Of a DNA stretch of 31,644 nucleotides, positions 30,576-31,644 are shown piece after piece. A program made the translations under genes and the position numbers. The notes beneath the pieces were generated by a model, which did not search any database, had not been told where the DNA came from, and worked only from the letters and a program-made list of their open reading frames with translations. The DNA comes from JAHFUI01 sp041485905 (GTDB lineage Bacteria > Acidobacteriota > Vicinamibacteria > Vicinamibacterales > CAVVIG01): assembly GCA_041485905.1 (NCBI GenBank), contig JBGPKK010000041.1, positions 1 through 31,644 of the forward strand, given 5' to 3'. Every line of letters starts with the position of its first letter. Within the stretch, counting starts at the first letter, position 1.

Positions 30576-30902
30576 CTACTTTTTTGCCGACGCGGTCGCG
30601 AGCTTGATGGCATGAGCCATCATGATGTCCTTCTCCTGCATCGCATCGATGGAGACGCGTTCGCCGACCTTCAGCGCCGTCATGTCGAGCTTCTCTTTCC
30701 CGCGCGTCACGGTGGTCTTCGCGTCGCACAACAACTTGACGGTCTTCCCATCCGTCGTTTTCACTTCGACGTTCTTCCCCTGCACGCTCGCGATGGTCCC
30801 CATCACTTTGTGTGTGTGTCCTTCGTGCGCGGCGATCGTGCCGGGAGCCGCACACGCCAGGATTGCCGCCAGAGTCACTCCAACCATCGACTTCGTGATC
30901 AT
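30576..30902 (-). CDS. DUF5666-like secreted beta-barrel protein
   Basis: 108 residues with signal peptide (1-25, ending GTIAA) followed by HEGHTHKVMGTIASV, a His-rich start that could bind metal. The rest, about 60 residues (VKTTDGKTVKLLCDAKTTV, KVGERVSIDAM), is an OB-like beta fold seen in DUF5666 proteins. The ATG overlaps the stop of the cytochrome gene upstream (ATGA), so translation is coupled. A small periplasmic protein accompanying a cytochrome; a copper or haem handling role is a guess. Confidence 0.75.
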   Translation of the reverse strand: MITKSMVGVTLAAILACAAPGTIAAHEGHTHKVMGTIASVQGKNVEVKTTDGKTVKLLCDAKTTVTRGKEKLDMTALKVGERVSIDAMQEKDIMMAHAIKLATASAKK

Positions 30903-31522
30903 CGCTGTCCTCCCTGATGCTGTTGTGGCGTCGGCGAGGATTCGCCTCCGCCTTGAAGAAACTGCTGCTCCTCGATTTCCTGTCGTATTTCCGCTGGAGA
31001 TCGCGGATTCATTCCCTCCATCGCCCGTATGTCATCGACGGTGAGGCGTGGAAGATGCCGGACGAAATGCACGAGGTGCCAGGTGGACTCCGGGGCCGCC
31101 GGAGTCCCTGTACCGAACGCCGGCATCCCGGTAAATCGCACGCCGTTTTCGATGATGTAGAAGAGCTCGCCGTCTGACAGCCCCTGCGTCTCTCGGCCGC
31201 GTATGTCGGGCGTCTTCGGATACAGCCCTCGCCCCATCTCGGTATCGCCACTGCCGTCGTTTCCATGGCAGATCGAGCAATGGTCGGCGAAGTGCGCCAT
31301 CCCCTCGGCGAAAACGTCAGCGGACGCCGGAATCGGGTTCCGCCGGTCGCGAATGGTTCGCGGGATGGCAAAGCGACGAAGCGCGCGGGCGACGTTGGTT
31401 TCCATTGGCCCCGGTCTGCCGTGGGCATTCAGTCCGGTCATCATCACATAGATGAACACGATGACGGCGCACACAATCAGCGTGACGAATACTCCGGCGA
31501 CGACACCCAACATCGTCCGCAT
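30899..31522 (-). CDS. Membrane-anchored monohaem cytochrome c
   Basis: 207 residues. One N-terminal membrane helix (6-28, GVVAGVFVTLIVCAVIVFIYV) anchors the protein. The periplasmic domain has the haem motif CSICH at 82-86 and the probable Met ligand in RFTGMPAFG. RGRETQGLSDGELFYIIENG is typical for class I cytochromes with a long N-terminal helix. The C-terminus is Gln-rich. It overlaps the upstream partial gene (TGATG) and the downstream DUF5666-like gene (ATGA), indicating a tight operon. Electron delivery to an oxidase or similar partner is likely. Confidence 0.88.
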   Translation of the reverse strand: MRTMLGVVAGVFVTLIVCAVIVFIYVMMTGLNAHGRPGPMETNVARALRRFAIPRTIRDRRNPIPASADVFAEGMAHFADHCSICHGNDGSGDTEMGRGLYPKTPDIRGRETQGLSDGELFYIIENGVRFTGMPAFGTGTPAAPESTWHLVHFVRHLPRLTVDDIRAMEGMNPRSPAEIRQEIEEQQFLQGGGESSPTPQQHQGGQR

Positions 31523-31644
31523 CAGTCGGCCCCGTGCTCTGCCGCACGCATCGTCAGGAACACGCCGAGCCCCGAGTTGAATCGACTTCCATACACCGCC
31601 CAGAGTGCCTCGGGGACCACACCTGTCGACACAGTCGCGCCAAC
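31522..31644 (-). CDS. C-terminal end of an unidentified protein (5' part outside window)
   Basis: The frame is open from the window edge to a TGA at 31524-31522 that overlaps the ATG of the cytochrome gene. The 40 visible residues include EALWAVYGSRFNSGLGVFLTMRAAEHGAD. I do not recognise a family. Overlap and orientation show that it is the upstream member of the cytochrome/DUF5666 operon. Confidence 0.55.
   Translation of the reverse strand, partial: VGATVSTGVVPEALWAVYGSRFNSGLGVFLTMRAAEHGAD

Noticed and set aside
1..31644. Integron integrase, CRISPR array, rRNA, tRNA
   Set aside because: No protein with tyrosine recombinase motifs, no regularly spaced direct repeats, and no cloverleaf or rRNA-like stretch was recognised on either strand.

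Overview
The window is GC-rich bacterial DNA, most likely from an acidobacterium of the Vicinamibacteria type. This is inferred from gene content: a DUF1592/DUF1552/ankyrin operon, many small signal-peptide c-type cytochromes, a PknB-type kinase stub, a TonB receptor with an N-terminal carboxypeptidase-regulatory-like domain, and dispersed palindromes with the core TCCGGCT..AGCCGGA. No rRNA, tRNA, CRISPR array or phage gene is visible.

Layout. (1) 1-3700: mostly minus-strand small genes. Three attC-like recombination sites (832-912, 1318-1390, 2934-3004), each with the one-base arm asymmetry typical of integron attC, separate two VOC/glyoxalase-like genes, a BNR-repeat protein and a PhyH-like dioxygenase. 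No integrase is present, so this looks like a CALIN-type cassette cluster. (2) 4030-6641: a two-gene minus-strand operon that I read as a divergent copper membrane monooxygenase (CuMMO, pMMO/AMO superfamily). The first gene looks like a PmoC-PmoA fusion and the second is PmoB-like with a His-rich C-terminal extension. This is the most interesting item in the window. (3) 6673-9305: an HpaB/4-hydroxybutyryl-CoA-dehydratase-family protein lacking the Fe-S cysteines, diverging from a kinase stub that is overlapped by a beta-hydroxyacid dehydrogenase. (4) 9316-16418: minus-strand block of two WDG-type cytochromes, a terminator, then an operon (transcribed DUF1592 cytochrome, DUF1552 protein, secreted ankyrin protein). 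(5) 16589-21676: plus-strand MHS transporter, zinc alcohol dehydrogenase, a MITE-like element, MmsA-like aldehyde dehydrogenase and aldo/keto reductase, which together suggest uptake and stepwise oxidation of an organic acid or alcohol. (6) 21713-25549: PepSY membrane protein, small membrane protein, C-terminal-haem cytochrome and a secreted cupredoxin-like protein, with a paralogous cytochrome facing them. (7) 25640-29828: a cobalamin riboswitch ahead of a TonB-dependent receptor overlapped by a two-haem cytochrome peroxidase-like gene. (8) 29908-31644: a short CDF-type transporter, then a minus-strand set: DUF5666-like protein, membrane-anchored cytochrome c and the C-terminus of an unknown protein.

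The window is rich in periplasmic electron-transfer and copper-binding proteins (at least seven c-type cytochrome genes, one cupredoxin-like protein, and the CuMMO-like pair). An aerobic heterotroph with a branched periplasmic redox system fits. A functional link between the CuMMO-like pair and the other redox genes is only inference. All family assignments come from reading motifs and remembered family sequences; no search was run.
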